A model generated the notes under the pieces. That model saw nothing but the letters and a program-made list of their open reading frames with translations, was not told where the DNA came from and made no database searches. Both the position numbers and the translations under genes were made by a program. Shown in pieces: positions 22,029 through 29,233 of a stretch of 43,169 nucleotides of DNA (position 1 is its first letter; the number at the start of each line of letters is the position of its first letter). Location: IMG/VR virus record IMGVR_UViG_3300034355_001276, positions 1 through 43,169 of that record; one strand, given 5' to 3'. The DNA is from a virus.

Positions 22029-22303
22029 ACAGCCCCCACTTCCCACTTACTGGGATGAACTAAGGTATAGTTTTCCGTTTCGATATCACCGCTAATTAAA
22101 CCGAGCTTAATTAGCTCGCGCAACGCAAGCCTTGCCTGCGTTTTTCCAGACGCGCGTCGTCTGGAAAAACATTTCGCCGTTATCTGATCGACGGTTGGAA
22201 ACGCATCCTGTTGAATGACGTGGCAAATAATATTGAAATAAACTCTGAATGCTTCGGGCGACATTCCAATGTCATCCAATTCTTCTGAAATTGAAATCTT
22301 CAT
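22025..22303 (-). CDS. Winged-helix DNA-binding protein, first gene of the replication operon
   Basis: 92 residues. SPEAFRVYFNIICHVIQ, then FPTVDQITAKCFSRRRASGKTQARLALRELIKLGLIS in sections, and a final wing is a MarR/replication-type winged helix. It overlaps the initiator start by 4 bp (ATGA). Such a domain ahead of an O-like protein could help recognise the origin or autoregulate the operon. Within the gene, 22140-22170 is a perfect 13-bp inverted repeat. Confidence 0.7.
   Translation of the reverse strand: MKISISEELDDIGMSPEAFRVYFNIICHVIQQDAFPTVDQITAKCFSRRRASGKTQARLALRELIKLGLISGDIETENYTLVHPSKWEVGAV
22140..22170. promoter_or_regulatory. Perfect 13-bp inverted repeat inside a coding region
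   Basis: GTTTTTCCAGACG (22140-22152), a 5-base centre, and its exact complement (22158-22170) lie within the winged-helix gene. In RNA it would form a very stable hairpin. In DNA it could be a dimer-binding site. Its codons give KCFSRRRASGKTQ, so the sequence also has to satisfy a protein. Confidence 0.55.
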
Positions 22304-22745
22304 ATTTTCCTCAAAATTTTTAGGGAAAATGATGATCAGCTTCTTCGACCATCTCCCCGTTTGGGTTGCTCTTCCGACGGGGAATTTTCCCCGATTTTCT
22401 GCGAATCATCACAGAAAATTAATAAACAATTTATGACTGCAAAAATCGCAATCGCAATCGCTATCGCTATTTTTTTCATTTCATTATTTAGGAAACCAAA
22501 GGGAATGCTTGAATCTTCCCTCTGGTATTTAGGTGTTCTACAATCTGCCCGTTCAATTTCATCCCATAGGCATTTTTCCTTTCCGTGTTTTTCCCTTACG
22601 ATTTACAAAGCCGATCCAAGGCTTGTTGTTTCAGGGGGTGCAGGAATCTGGTGATTTGGTCTTGCCAGATTCCTACAATATTGCTATGTTAGAACAAAAA
22701 GGTAGTAATGTCAATACTATACCGAAAGATCAAGAAGAGGAGATT
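22304..22745. promoter_or_regulatory. Divergent control region between replication operon and repressor
   Basis: About 440 bp without a convincing gene. It holds a 16-bp palindrome CGGGGAATTTTCCCCG (22378-22393), an adjacent ATTTTCT/AGAAAAT inverted repeat (22395-22419), a run of (A)ATCGC hexamers (about 22443-22470), and AGGAATCTGG-13 nt-CCAGATTCCT (22642-22674). These are candidates for repressor operators or leader hairpins. A short plus-strand frame with an Ala/Ile-rich stretch arises from the hexamer run and has no ribosome-binding site; I do not annotate it as a gene. Confidence 0.5.
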
Positions 22746-23018
22746 ATGATTCCATATAACTGTATTGTCCAAATTGCTTGGGATAAGGACGTTGGGACTA
22801 GATTGCAAGATGTAAGAAATGCCAAAAACATATCGCAAAAAAAACTTGCAACCCTTACGGAGCCAACGGTTTCCTTTGACACAATCCTCAAATGGGAACA
22901 GGGAAAAGTTGCATCTGTTAGTCGTGAAAGATTGGATTTTGTTTTAAAGACCCTCGGTGCTGATATCCGAGACCTGTTCCCTACCGTGACAATCAAGTCC
23001 TTTAGTCAGAAGCGATGA
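22746..23018 (+). CDS. XRE/Cro-CI-type helix-turn-helix repressor
   Basis: 90 residues from the ATG at 22746, chosen because AAGAGGAG lies 3-10 bp upstream; an ATG at 22686 would add 20 residues. The core VGTRLQDVRNAKNISQKKLA, then TVSFDTILKWEQGK and RERLDFVLKTLGADIRDLF, is the five-helix HTH_XRE fold. It stands between the leftward replication operon and the rightward operon, next to a palindromic operator, so it is the likely lysogeny or copy-control switch protein. No peptidase or oligomerisation domain is attached. Confidence 0.85.
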   Translation: MIPYNCIVQIAWDKDVGTRLQDVRNAKNISQKKLATLTEPTVSFDTILKWEQGKVASVSRERLDFVLKTLGADIRDLFPTVTIKSFSQKR

Positions 23019-23126
23019 GAGTGATTGTCGATTGTAACCGCATAAGCTAAATGCCTTTCTGTACAAGCCTTGCCGCCAATACCTAAACTTCTTTTTGTGT
23101 AGTAACAAGAATTTTTCCGAAACCCC

Positions 23127-23155
23127 TTGACATAGTAATTAGATTACTATAAGAT
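23127..23155 (+). promoter_or_regulatory. Main rightward promoter with operator filling the spacer
   Basis: TTGACA (-35, 23127-23132) and TAAGAT (-10, 23150-23155) are separated by exactly 17 bp, and those 17 bp are a perfect palindrome, TAGTAAT-TAG-ATTACTA (23133-23149). A dimeric repressor bound there would exclude RNA polymerase. The nearby XRE protein is the obvious candidate. It drives the operon starting at 23238. Confidence 0.75.
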
Positions 23156-23174
23156 TGTAGGTACAAAGCCAAAA

Positions 23175-23211
23175 GCGGTCAGCACCCGACTACAACATCA
23201 GTGCCAACCGC
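23175..23211 (+). promoter_or_regulatory. 5'-UTR stem-loop of the rightward operon
   Basis: GCGGT/ACCGC and GCAC/GTGC stems are separated by a symmetrical CA/CA internal loop, with a 15-nt terminal loop. It would lie about 15-50 nt from the predicted mRNA start and 26 nt before the first ATG, so it may affect stability or translation. Confidence 0.45.
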
Positions 23212-23237
23212 CTTACGGGTCAAAACCCAACTAAACC

Positions 23238-23759
23238 ATGATAGCAACAACCGTCCAAACAAGTCAAGTTCAGACAGCGCCCGCCCCTCTGATTTCAGGG
23301 GAAATCATGGCGTTAGCACTAGACAAGACCATCGCTGCCCAAGTCATTGCTTGGGATACATTCGGACAAATCAATCCCACGCCCGAACAGATAACAGGTA
23401 TCTTTACCAATCACGACATCTTGAAATTTGTGTTAGCAGATGGTGGCGCGATTCTGATTGGTGCGGATCAGTTCTCATTCTATTGGGAGCTAATCTGTTC
23501 CCAAAAACGGGAATTAATCGACGCGAATCAACCAACTCAAGAAATGATTGTTTCCTTAGCAAAATCAAAAGGTACAGCCATCTATGAAACCGGCTGCAAA
23601 CTGGGCTATGTAGTGAACTACAAATCTGATTATTATGCGGTTTCTGAGATGTTGGTACACGGGAAAGGGTTTCAATATTCCCAATCCCGACATGGGAGTT
23701 TTCAGTTGGCTGTTGATGCTTTGGTTGAACAGTCTTGGGTTGACGAGGAGGTGGCGTAA
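23238..23759 (+). CDS. Hypothetical protein, first gene of the long rightward operon
   Basis: 173 residues, alpha/beta (LVLADGGAILIG-like hydrophobic strand: KFVLADGGAILIGADQF). The N-terminal 25 residues are low complexity. Not recognised. Being first behind a strong regulated promoter, it is probably an early-expressed protein. The next gene starts in an overlapping TAATG. Confidence 0.65.
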   Translation: MIATTVQTSQVQTAPAPLISGEIMALALDKTIAAQVIAWDTFGQINPTPEQITGIFTNHDILKFVLADGGAILIGADQFSFYWELICSQKRELIDANQPTQEMIVSLAKSKGTAIYETGCKLGYVVNYKSDYYAVSEMLVHGKGFQYSQSRHGSFQLAVDALVEQSWVDEEVA

Positions 23760-23962
23760 TGGATGTGGATGTTAAGCAGTTAGCTGAAGAATTTGCCAGA
23801 TTAATTCAAGAAAGGGATTCGATTCCTTTTCATAAACAGGAAACAAATGCCCGATGTGTGGAGATTGACGACAAGCTAATTCCTTTAGTCATCTCACAGG
23901 TTCCCCGTGGAACGATGAATGAGTTTAACGAATTAATTAATTCGATTCTTGGAGAAAACTAA
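23759..23962 (+). CDS. Small hypothetical protein
   Basis: 67 residues, acidic and helical, with ATG overlapping the upstream stop (TAATG). No recognised motif. Followed 1 bp later by the next start. Confidence 0.6.
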   Translation: MDVDVKQLAEEFARLIQERDSIPFHKQETNARCVEIDDKLIPLVISQVPRGTMNEFNELINSILGEN

Positions 23963-23963
23963 C

Positions 23964-24185
23964 ATGGACAGAAAAAATTTAGATAGAGCCTATGAGATTG
24001 GATCTGATCGTGGATCTAGTTTAAGTCTGGATTATTTCTCAAATCCAGAAGGGGACATTTTTATCAAGAACCCCAACAACTCAGGGGGAATTATTCTATT
24101 TGCCGATGGTAGCGACGGCTTCTTTCCCGAAATGCCGGATGACGACTTTTATCCTTTTGATATGTACAAAGAGCGTAATCAGTAA
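23964..24185 (+). CDS. Small acidic hypothetical protein
   Basis: 73 residues from the ATG at 23964, with GGAG upstream. Very acidic C terminus (EMPDDDFYPFDMYKERN). A strongly negative small protein could be a DNA mimic or binding partner, but nothing specific supports that. Not recognised. Confidence 0.6.
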   Translation: MDRKNLDRAYEIGSDRGSSLSLDYFSNPEGDIFIKNPNNSGGIILFADGSDGFFPEMPDDDFYPFDMYKERNQ

Positions 24186-24276
24186 TCGTTTTTCCCTTAC
24201 GCTTCATAGTGCGATTGTGAGGCGTTGGGGCGGTGCGATTAAGCCCGAATAAACCCACAGAAATCAAGTTAAAACA

Positions 24277-25125
24277 ATGACTTCAACTATTGACCATGTT
24301 GACCAAGATCAATTAATGCAAGTTCAACGCGATGAATTTGCATCCGAGGAATATTTAGACCCTAATGCACGGCTTCCCCGGATTCAAGCCTTACGCGGAG
24401 AAGACCCCAAACAGTGCGGGTATTTTATCGAAATTAACCAAGCCGCAAAAGCCGGATGGAATAATTTTGACAAAAAAGATTTAATTGAATATGTTTTTGC
24501 AAGCGGTGAGACTGAACAAGGTTTGTCGTTTAAAAAGATGCGGATGTTAGTGTGTCCTCGGACTCCGGTTTTGGCACTCAATAAAACTGCGACAAAAGAA
24601 CAGCAAACGAATGTTTTTGATGGATATTATAAAAAAAATATCCATAAAGCTAATAAAGACTTCACTAATTTTCAAGCGTTTGATGTATTTCTTTTGGATG
24701 CAAAAAACATTCCTCTGCACCAAATTCCCTTGAGCCTAAAACTTACTGGTGCTGCTCAAGCGACCTTTTCTGTTGAATGGGGAAAATTCATAACGGCAAT
24801 TACATCTTGTCATGCTATTGAAAACCAAATTCCTGCTAGTGAAAAAGCGATGACATTCAAGAGTTTATGCGTTTTTGCTTTTGAGGTTAAACGCGAGATG
24901 GCAGGCGATGAAACAAAATCCCCCGCTTGTAAAGTTGCAGGATTTGAAAACCCAACATTAGAAACCTGGAAAAACTATTTTGTTGGGTACAATGCACGGG
25001 CTAAAGAATTTACCTGGCAAGGGTTACAGCCTAAACGCCCATTGATCCAACCCGATCAAATTATGGCAGCATTACCCCCTGTTAGTGACTTAGAGGCATT
25101 GGCGGCTGCGGGTATTGATTTCTAA
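24277..25125 (+). CDS. DUF5895-like protein, possible ssDNA-binding or recombination factor
   Basis: 282 residues. The opening FASEEYLDPNARLPRIQALRG and CGYFI correspond to a cyanobacterial family I recall as DUF5895, which occurs on phages, plasmids and mobile elements. The central region (FTNFQAFDVFLLDA, PLSLKLTGAAQATFSVEWGKFI) is beta-rich. The C-terminal tail (AALPPVSDLEALAAAGIDF) is acidic and ends in Phe, as in ssDNA-binding proteins that recruit partners through their tail. The function is unproven. A stem-loop (25134-25152) follows the stop. Confidence 0.65.
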   Translation: MTSTIDHVDQDQLMQVQRDEFASEEYLDPNARLPRIQALRGEDPKQCGYFIEINQAAKAGWNNFDKKDLIEYVFASGETEQGLSFKKMRMLVCPRTPVLALNKTATKEQQTNVFDGYYKKNIHKANKDFTNFQAFDVFLLDAKNIPLHQIPLSLKLTGAAQATFSVEWGKFITAITSCHAIENQIPASEKAMTFKSLCVFAFEVKREMAGDETKSPACKVAGFENPTLETWKNYFVGYNARAKEFTWQGLQPKRPLIQPDQIMAALPPVSDLEALAAAGIDF

Positions 25126-25133
25126 ACAACTCC

Positions 25134-25152
25134 TGGGGGTGAAATTCCCCCA
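25134..25152 (+). promoter_or_regulatory. Intercistronic stem-loop, TGGGGG type
   Basis: TGGGGG (25134-25139) pairs with CCCCCA (25147-25152) around TGAAATT. A near copy lies at 33429-33450. There is no U-tract, so it is more likely an mRNA 3'-end or processing hairpin than a strong terminator. Confidence 0.5.
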
Positions 25153-25177
25153 ATTCAAAACTCTACAGCTATGACAT

Positions 25178-25426
25178 ATGAACGCATCAGAAGTCCGAAT
25201 AATAGCTTCAAATTACGACAAGGATTATTGCGCGATGCCAGAAGGTGTCGAACTTTGGGGAACAAGAGAGGGGGATTGGTGGTTAACGGGAACCGAGTGG
25301 TTTCTATTAAGAGAAAACACTGTTCTTTCTAGTCAATACCAACCGCCCTGCGACAACGAGAAAGAGGCAAAACGCCTACGAACTAAATGGATTAACGAGT
25401 TAATGAGAGCAGGAAAAGGGTTATGA
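25178..25426 (+). CDS. Small hypothetical protein
   Basis: 82 residues with several Trp (GVELWGTREGDWWLTGTEWF) and a basic C-terminal helix (KEAKRLRTKWINELM). It overlaps the ASCH gene by 4 bp (ATGA), indicating coupled translation. Not recognised. Confidence 0.6.
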   Translation: MNASEVRIIASNYDKDYCAMPEGVELWGTREGDWWLTGTEWFLLRENTVLSSQYQPPCDNEKEAKRLRTKWINELMRAGKGL

Positions 25427-25701
25427 CAATATTAACCTTAGCCATTAAGAAAAAGTGGTTTGACATGATAGCTTCCGGCGAAAAAAAGGAAGAATATCGA
25501 GAAATTAAGCCATACTATACAACCCGATTTCATAAGCCACTAACCCATATCCGATTTACCAACGGATACGGCAACAGCGTCCCCTCGATAACTGTTGAAT
25601 TGTTGGGAATCTCTAAGGGAATCCCCAAGCCTGAATGGAGCGAAGGAACAATTGAACAAGGGACAGAAGTTTATGTTTTATCACTTGGAGATGTATGCTA
25701 A
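25423..25701 (+). CDS. ASCH-domain protein
   Basis: 92 residues. It starts LTLAIKKKWFDMIASGEKKEEYREIKPYY, broken here as KKKWFDMIASGEKKEEYRE followed by RF and IRFTNGYG, the signature of the ASCH/PUA-like fold (K..f..i.sGeK..E.R). ASCH proteins bind RNA or modified nucleosides; some cleave N4-acetylcytidine. They are common in phages. It is intact and overlaps its neighbours on both sides. Confidence 0.82.
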   Translation: MTILTLAIKKKWFDMIASGEKKEEYREIKPYYTTRFHKPLTHIRFTNGYGNSVPSITVELLGISKGIPKPEWSEGTIEQGTEVYVLSLGDVC

Positions 25702-26129
25702 CACCACAATTACAGGTTTTAATAAATTTATTAAGTCAGGGAAGCAACCTGACATTAGAAGCCACAACAGGCATTTTAGACATAGAGATTGACACAAGTA
25801 TAGTATCGGACGTTACGTTTTTGTGTCACACGATCAAATCCGAAACATTAGAAAAGGTTGAAGACTTTTCTGATGAAGATGAAAAAATGTTTCAAGGTGA
25901 CATCGGTCTGCTCATTGGAGATGATGAAATGTATTTGTATTGGTATAGTCCAATTTCATCGAGATTTCCTAATTATTTCAACAACAATGGATCTTATTTA
26001 ATAAAACTTGAGGGAGGGACATTAAAACATTTTGGTCACGCATTGAAAAAGATGGGAGAGTACCATCAATCTTTGCGGGAAAATGAGCAGTTTCAAAATG
26101 ATGCTTATACCTATATTTCAGAGTGTTGA
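25695..26129 (+). CDS. Hypothetical acidic protein
   Basis: 144 residues, acidic, mixed alpha/beta (IGDDEMYLYWYSPISSRF). The first 7 bp overlap the ASCH gene. No motif recognised. It ends 13 bp before an unusually perfect ribosome-binding site. Confidence 0.6.
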   Translation: MLTPQLQVLINLLSQGSNLTLEATTGILDIEIDTSIVSDVTFLCHTIKSETLEKVEDFSDEDEKMFQGDIGLLIGDDEMYLYWYSPISSRFPNYFNNNGSYLIKLEGGTLKHFGHALKKMGEYHQSLRENEQFQNDAYTYISEC

Positions 26130-26142
26130 ATAAATTTAAGAC

Positions 26143-26236
26143 AGAAAGGAGGTGATGTCCAGACAAAGATCATTTAATTGTGTTTGTAAGTAAGAATCTC
26201 CTGGGGTGGAAAGCCCTCTAGTTACACCCTTTTTTT
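26143..26236 (+). promoter_or_regulatory. Leader-like element: full anti-16S sequence, mini-ORF, terminator
   Basis: AGAAAGGAGGTGAT (26143-26156) is a 14-nt complement to the usual bacterial 16S rRNA 3' tail. It runs into an ATG (26155) opening a 12-codon frame (MSRQRSFNCVCK). Then comes CTCCT (26198-26202), able to pair with AGGAG of the site, and a GGGTG/CACCC stem followed by seven T (26204-26236). Strong translation site, tiny ORF and terminator together resemble an attenuator ahead of the gene at 26265. Confidence 0.45.
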
Positions 26237-26264
26237 AACCCAATAACCATTAACCAGAAACCAG

Positions 26265-26618
26265 ATGTCAAGTACGAAGCGTTATTCTCCAGAAATTAGG
26301 AAAATAGCTTACGAAGCTATTAAGTCGGGCAAAAGCCTGACGGAGATATCTCGAAATCTTGGGATAGGGAGAGCCACGCTTTTCCAGTGGAAGCGAGTCG
26401 GGGAACTCCCTGCCGATTACGGTAGGGTCGCCCCATCATTCCGGTCAGCAAAAAAAACCTCACAACCGGAGGAAATTTATCAACAATTGTTTTGCAAATT
26501 GCCAACTCTAAATCAGGAGTTTGCAGAACACCTCATAGAACAGTATGAGGGGGGCATATTTTTTGCCATTGAATATGCCAAATTAACACTAAGACGAATA
26601 CAGAAAGGTAATGAGTAA
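26265..26618 (+). CDS. Helix-turn-helix protein (transposase-orfA / small-terminase-like)
   Basis: 117 residues. The N-terminal half (YSPEIRKIAYEAIKSGKSL then TEISRNLGIGRATLFQWKR) is a clear HTH of the IS3-orfA/Psq type, which is also used by phage small terminase subunits. The C-terminal half is helical (LNQEFAEHLIEQYEGG). No transposase orfB or large terminase is adjacent, so the specific role is open. Confidence 0.7.
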   Translation: MSSTKRYSPEIRKIAYEAIKSGKSLTEISRNLGIGRATLFQWKRVGELPADYGRVAPSFRSAKKTSQPEEIYQQLFCKLPTLNQEFAEHLIEQYEGGIFFAIEYAKLTLRRIQKGNE

Positions 26619-26802
26619 ACAGAAGGGCTACGCGATTTGGGAACTAGGAAAAGGCGTTATTATCGCGTCTTATCCGAGATTTAATCAAGCTCGGAAAAAG
26701 TGCGAGGAAATGAACAAATCTGGCACTGGTAGATACTATATCCAGGAAGATTGGGACGGAGTTCCCGTTTCAGTTATCACAAGAACAAGGGTTGAGTCAT
26801 GA
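26611..26802 (+). CDS. Small hypothetical protein
   Basis: 63 residues, basic, overlapping the previous gene by 8 bp and the next by 4 bp (ATGA). Pattern GYAIWELGKGVIIASYPRF then KSGTGRYYIQED suggests a small beta-alpha-beta fold. Not recognised. Confidence 0.55.
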   Translation: MSKQKGYAIWELGKGVIIASYPRFNQARKKCEEMNKSGTGRYYIQEDWDGVPVSVITRTRVES

Positions 26803-27089
26803 GAAAAACGATTGTAACCCATACTATTTATGGGCGCTGGAAAATAAAGGCAACAGTCCGTAAATGGTTAGCCGTTAACCGACTTGATGACGATTATTGG
26901 GGTGTCACTCACTTGGCATCGGGGCGATGTTTCCCAGGGTATTTTCACTCTAAAAAAGACGCGATCCTAGCGTCTAAAATAGCAAGGAGAATATTCCCCT
27001 ATCCATTCAAAAATAACGAACACTTAATGCCAACTCAAAACCAGTGGCTTCAAACCCTCTGGGATGCCAAGATTGCATTTACTAAATAG
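26799..27089 (+). CDS. Small basic hypothetical protein
   Basis: 96 residues, basic, Trp-rich (YGRWKIKATVRKWLAVNRL, GVTHLASGRCFPGYF). The ATG overlaps the upstream stop. Function unknown; a nucleic-acid contact is possible from charge only. Confidence 0.55.
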   Translation: MRKTIVTHTIYGRWKIKATVRKWLAVNRLDDDYWGVTHLASGRCFPGYFHSKKDAILASKIARRIFPYPFKNNEHLMPTQNQWLQTLWDAKIAFTK

Positions 27090-27099
27090 GAGGAAAACC

Positions 27100-27495
27100 A
27101 TGTTTGTGGGAGAGTATTCGCTAGGAAATGCAGAGGCGACGGAAGAAAATATTGTCCAATTCCCAGAGAAAAATATGGGGACAGTGATGAATGAACAGGG
27201 TAAATTAGTCCAATCTGTTTATAATTTGCAATCGGATTTAATAGCAGGGGGAATAAACAAATCTGTCTACATTCTCTATATGCTTCGTCTTCTTTATGGC
27301 TGCAATAAAGATTTAGAAGTTACACCAGAAAATCTAATCACAATACTTGACTGTTCTGGCGTAACTCCATTGGGGAAGGAAAAAGAAATTAAATTCGACG
27401 TGCAAGATGTTCAGGTTGAATTGGCAAAACTTTCTAAAAAAGGATTGTTGGAGATTAACGAGGTTCCTATTCAGTTAAGGATTCAAGGTTTATGA
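27100..27495 (+). CDS. Hypothetical protein with winged-helix-like C-terminal half
   Basis: 131 residues from the ATG at 27100, chosen because AGGAGGAAAA lies directly upstream. Residues about 45-130 (SVYILYMLRLLYG, VTPENLITILDC, VQVELAKLSKKGLLEIN) have a winged-helix pattern. Not assigned to a family. It overlaps the next gene by 4 bp. Confidence 0.6.
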   Translation: MFVGEYSLGNAEATEENIVQFPEKNMGTVMNEQGKLVQSVYNLQSDLIAGGINKSVYILYMLRLLYGCNKDLEVTPENLITILDCSGVTPLGKEKEIKFDVQDVQVELAKLSKKGLLEINEVPIQLRIQGL

Positions 27496-27752
27496 TTGCA
27501 GCCTACGAATTTGGCTCCAAGACGGAAGCCGCCCAACTCTTGGGACTGAGGAGTGCCGATTCCGTCAAACATTATCGTAAAAAATGGATTGACAAAATTC
27601 ATTATTACAAACGCCCTGGCGGGAATCGGGCGGGATATTTGTACAATTTGACGCTGATAAGAAATTGGATTCAGTGTCATGAAAATATCAATGATCCAAA
27701 CCACATTAGAGCGATGGCAATTTATAGGCGATCGCTAAACCCTAGAAAGTAA
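27492..27752 (+). CDS. Helix-turn-helix protein, excisionase-like
   Basis: 86 residues. YEFGSKTEAAQLLGLRSADSVKHY is a helix-turn-helix and the following basic strand (YKRPGGNRAGYLYN) a wing, as in MerR/Xis-type small proteins. It could be an excisionase but is far from the integrase. ATGA overlap with the upstream gene. Confidence 0.6.
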   Translation: MIAAYEFGSKTEAAQLLGLRSADSVKHYRKKWIDKIHYYKRPGGNRAGYLYNLTLIRNWIQCHENINDPNHIRAMAIYRRSLNPRK

Positions 27753-27760
27753 AGGACAGC

Positions 27761-27913
27761 ATGAATCTAATTAACTTATGGCGCGACGGGTCACATGACT
27801 ACAAGACTAACTTCAGACTATGGCGTAATATTATCCGCCACAGAAACCCAGCCAACTATCAATTAATCACGTTTTGGTATTGGCTTAACTATCCTAGTTC
27901 GGAGGGTAATTAA
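27761..27913 (+). CDS. Small Trp-rich protein
   Basis: 50 residues (MNLINLWRDGSHDYKTNF, then FRLWRNIIRHRN and FWYWLNYPSSEGN). AAAGGACAGC precedes the ATG, and the stop touches the next ATG (TAAATG), so it fits the operon exactly. Basic and aromatic, possibly membrane-surface or nucleic-acid associated. Not recognised. Confidence 0.6.
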   Translation: MNLINLWRDGSHDYKTNFRLWRNIIRHRNPANYQLITFWYWLNYPSSEGN

Positions 27914-28207
27914 ATGATTAAAGTTACTGGGTCTCGACGATTATACAATTGGCTGTCATCTGTTGAAAAACGAGGGTTTGATTCTCGGATGTTAAGAATA
28001 GAGGATCGTCGCAAATTAGAAAGTCAATTAATTGACCCCAATGACTGCCAATCAACGGGCGAACATTGGAACCAGGAAGACAAAAGGCAAGAATGTTACT
28101 TAATTGATCTTGAGAGTGACCGTGTTTTTTGCCTATATAGAACCTCTGCCAATCTATTTTGGGACTTGGATTGTGAGGTTGATTTTAGTCCCACACTTGT
28201 TAAGTAA
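27914..28207 (+). CDS. Small hypothetical protein
   Basis: 97 residues, charged, with a C-terminal beta-rich part (CYLIDLESDRVFCLYRT). ATG directly abuts the upstream stop; its own stop overlaps the next ATG by one base. Not recognised. Confidence 0.6.
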   Translation: MIKVTGSRRLYNWLSSVEKRGFDSRMLRIEDRRKLESQLIDPNDCQSTGEHWNQEDKRQECYLIDLESDRVFCLYRTSANLFWDLDCEVDFSPTLVK

Positions 28208-28539
28208 TGAAAAAATCAATGTCTTGGCGCGATTGTTCAATATCAAAGATTGCAAACTCCCTCCTTGAATATGAAGCACAATGCGCTTGCCTCGGTCAAG
28301 AAATTAACCCACAAGACGCACGGGAATATGTCAATGCGCGGTATCCATTCGGAGCCAGAGAATATTCCCCTTATAAAATCTGGCTTGAGGAATTGAAACT
28401 CGTTCCGAAATTTGTGGCTCTGAAACAACCATTCAGAACCTATCCCGACTGGCGAAACTGTGTCAACAGTCGTGGGGAATCGTGGAACAATCCAAAACGT
28501 AAAGCGGTTGCTAGTGAGGGTCAATTAAGTTTGTTTTAG
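28207..28539 (+). CDS. Hypothetical protein ending in a beta-clamp-binding motif
   Basis: 110 residues, basic. It ends exactly in ..EGQLSLF-stop; QLSLF is the consensus beta sliding clamp-binding pentapeptide and a C-terminal position is typical of clamp clients. The rest (LLEYEAQCACLGQEI, YVNARYPFGAREYSPYKIW) is conserved-looking but not assigned. The motif suggests action at the replication fork. Confidence 0.65.
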   Translation: MKKSMSWRDCSISKIANSLLEYEAQCACLGQEINPQDAREYVNARYPFGAREYSPYKIWLEELKLVPKFVALKQPFRTYPDWRNCVNSRGESWNNPKRKAVASEGQLSLF

Positions 28540-28770
28540 CTATTCATCCAAAATCCGATTGATTAACTCGTCTGAAGATATCCCCAAATCTTCAGACCTT
28601 TCTGCTAACATCCGACTAATCAAGTCTAGGTTAGCTTCGATCCTAGCCTGGAGAATATTGCCAGCCAATGCGGTCGGCGTGGTGCACTTCAGGAAAGCCC
28701 ATACCTTTAACCATTTCCGATGGAATTCCGGGAGCGTTGAGTTAATTCTGTTTTTCTTGTCGCTTGCCAT
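28540..28770 (-). CDS. Small ribbon-helix-helix-like protein on the opposite strand
   Basis: 76 residues: basic start (MASDKKNRINSTLPEFHRKWL), a helix, then ..LISRMLAERSEDLGISSDELINRILDE. The short polar strand plus two helices suggests an RHH-type repressor. It is the only leftward gene inside the long rightward operon and abuts the stop of the gene ending at 28539. It could regulate the downstream part of the operon. Confidence 0.6.
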   Translation of the reverse strand: MASDKKNRINSTLPEFHRKWLKVWAFLKCTTPTALAGNILQARIEANLDLISRMLAERSEDLGISSDELINRILDE

Positions 28771-28882
28771 ATTGTTCCATTATTGTTACTGTTCAGTGTA
28801 CAATATTTTAATCACGCTAAAAGAGGCGAGAAGGCTCCAACCCCTCTCACCTCAATCCCAACCCCACCTTAAAACAAGTCAA

Positions 28883-29152
28883 ATGAACATGGATAACTAT
28901 AGCGATGATGAATGGGATATCGACGAATATACCCCATCTCCAGAGGAGCTTAAAGACCTAATGAATCCCACTGCTTACAAACCCGAGTCTGTTGTTTGTG
29001 TAGAGTGTGGAAAAGAGATCCCGCCGAGTACCAGGTCATTCAGTATAGAGGCTGGACGGATTCATGAGAAATGCTATAAACCAAGCAACTTAATCCCATT
29101 GATCCCTATCGGTTGGGAAAGCATAGAAGCGTGGCGAAATTCACGAATTTAA
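28883..29152 (+). CDS. Small protein with a Cys-rich (zinc-ribbon-like) segment
   Basis: 89 residues from the ATG at 28883, or 87 from 28889. Very acidic N terminus (YSDDEWDIDEYTPSPEEL), then CVECGKEIPPS...RIHEKC, where Cys-x2-Cys and His-x2-Cys could bind zinc. Not recognised. A perfect 12-bp hairpin follows the stop. Confidence 0.6.
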   Translation: MNMDNYSDDEWDIDEYTPSPEELKDLMNPTAYKPESVVCVECGKEIPPSTRSFSIEAGRIHEKCYKPSNLIPLIPIGWESIEAWRNSRI

Positions 29153-29160
29153 ACTTAAAG

Positions 29161-29191
29161 GGGATTGATCGGATAACAGCCGATCAATCCC
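29161..29191 (+). promoter_or_regulatory. Perfect 12-bp intercistronic hairpin
   Basis: GGGATTGATCGG (29161-29172) and CCGATCAATCCC (29180-29191) with a 7-nt loop, 8 bp after a stop codon. No T-run follows, so it is more likely an mRNA-stabilising or processing structure than an intrinsic terminator. Confidence 0.55.
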
Positions 29192-29233
29192 ACCCACAAG
29201 TTCACGACTAAGCACAACTTGGAGGCTATTACA

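Noticed and set aside
22361-22654. A plus-strand gene with an Ala/Ile-rich helix
   Set aside because: It has no ribosome-binding site, its hydrophobic run is a by-product of an ATCGC hexamer repeat, and it crosses a likely operator hairpin.
23201-23587. An alternative 128-codon frame over the first gene of the rightward operon
   Set aside because: Its composition (many Arg, Ser and Cys) is not protein-like and it lies in another frame over the well-started gene at 23238.
26191-26236. A known riboswitch class upstream of the 26265 gene
   Set aside because: No conserved ligand-binding core is recognisable; only a simple stem and T-run are visible.
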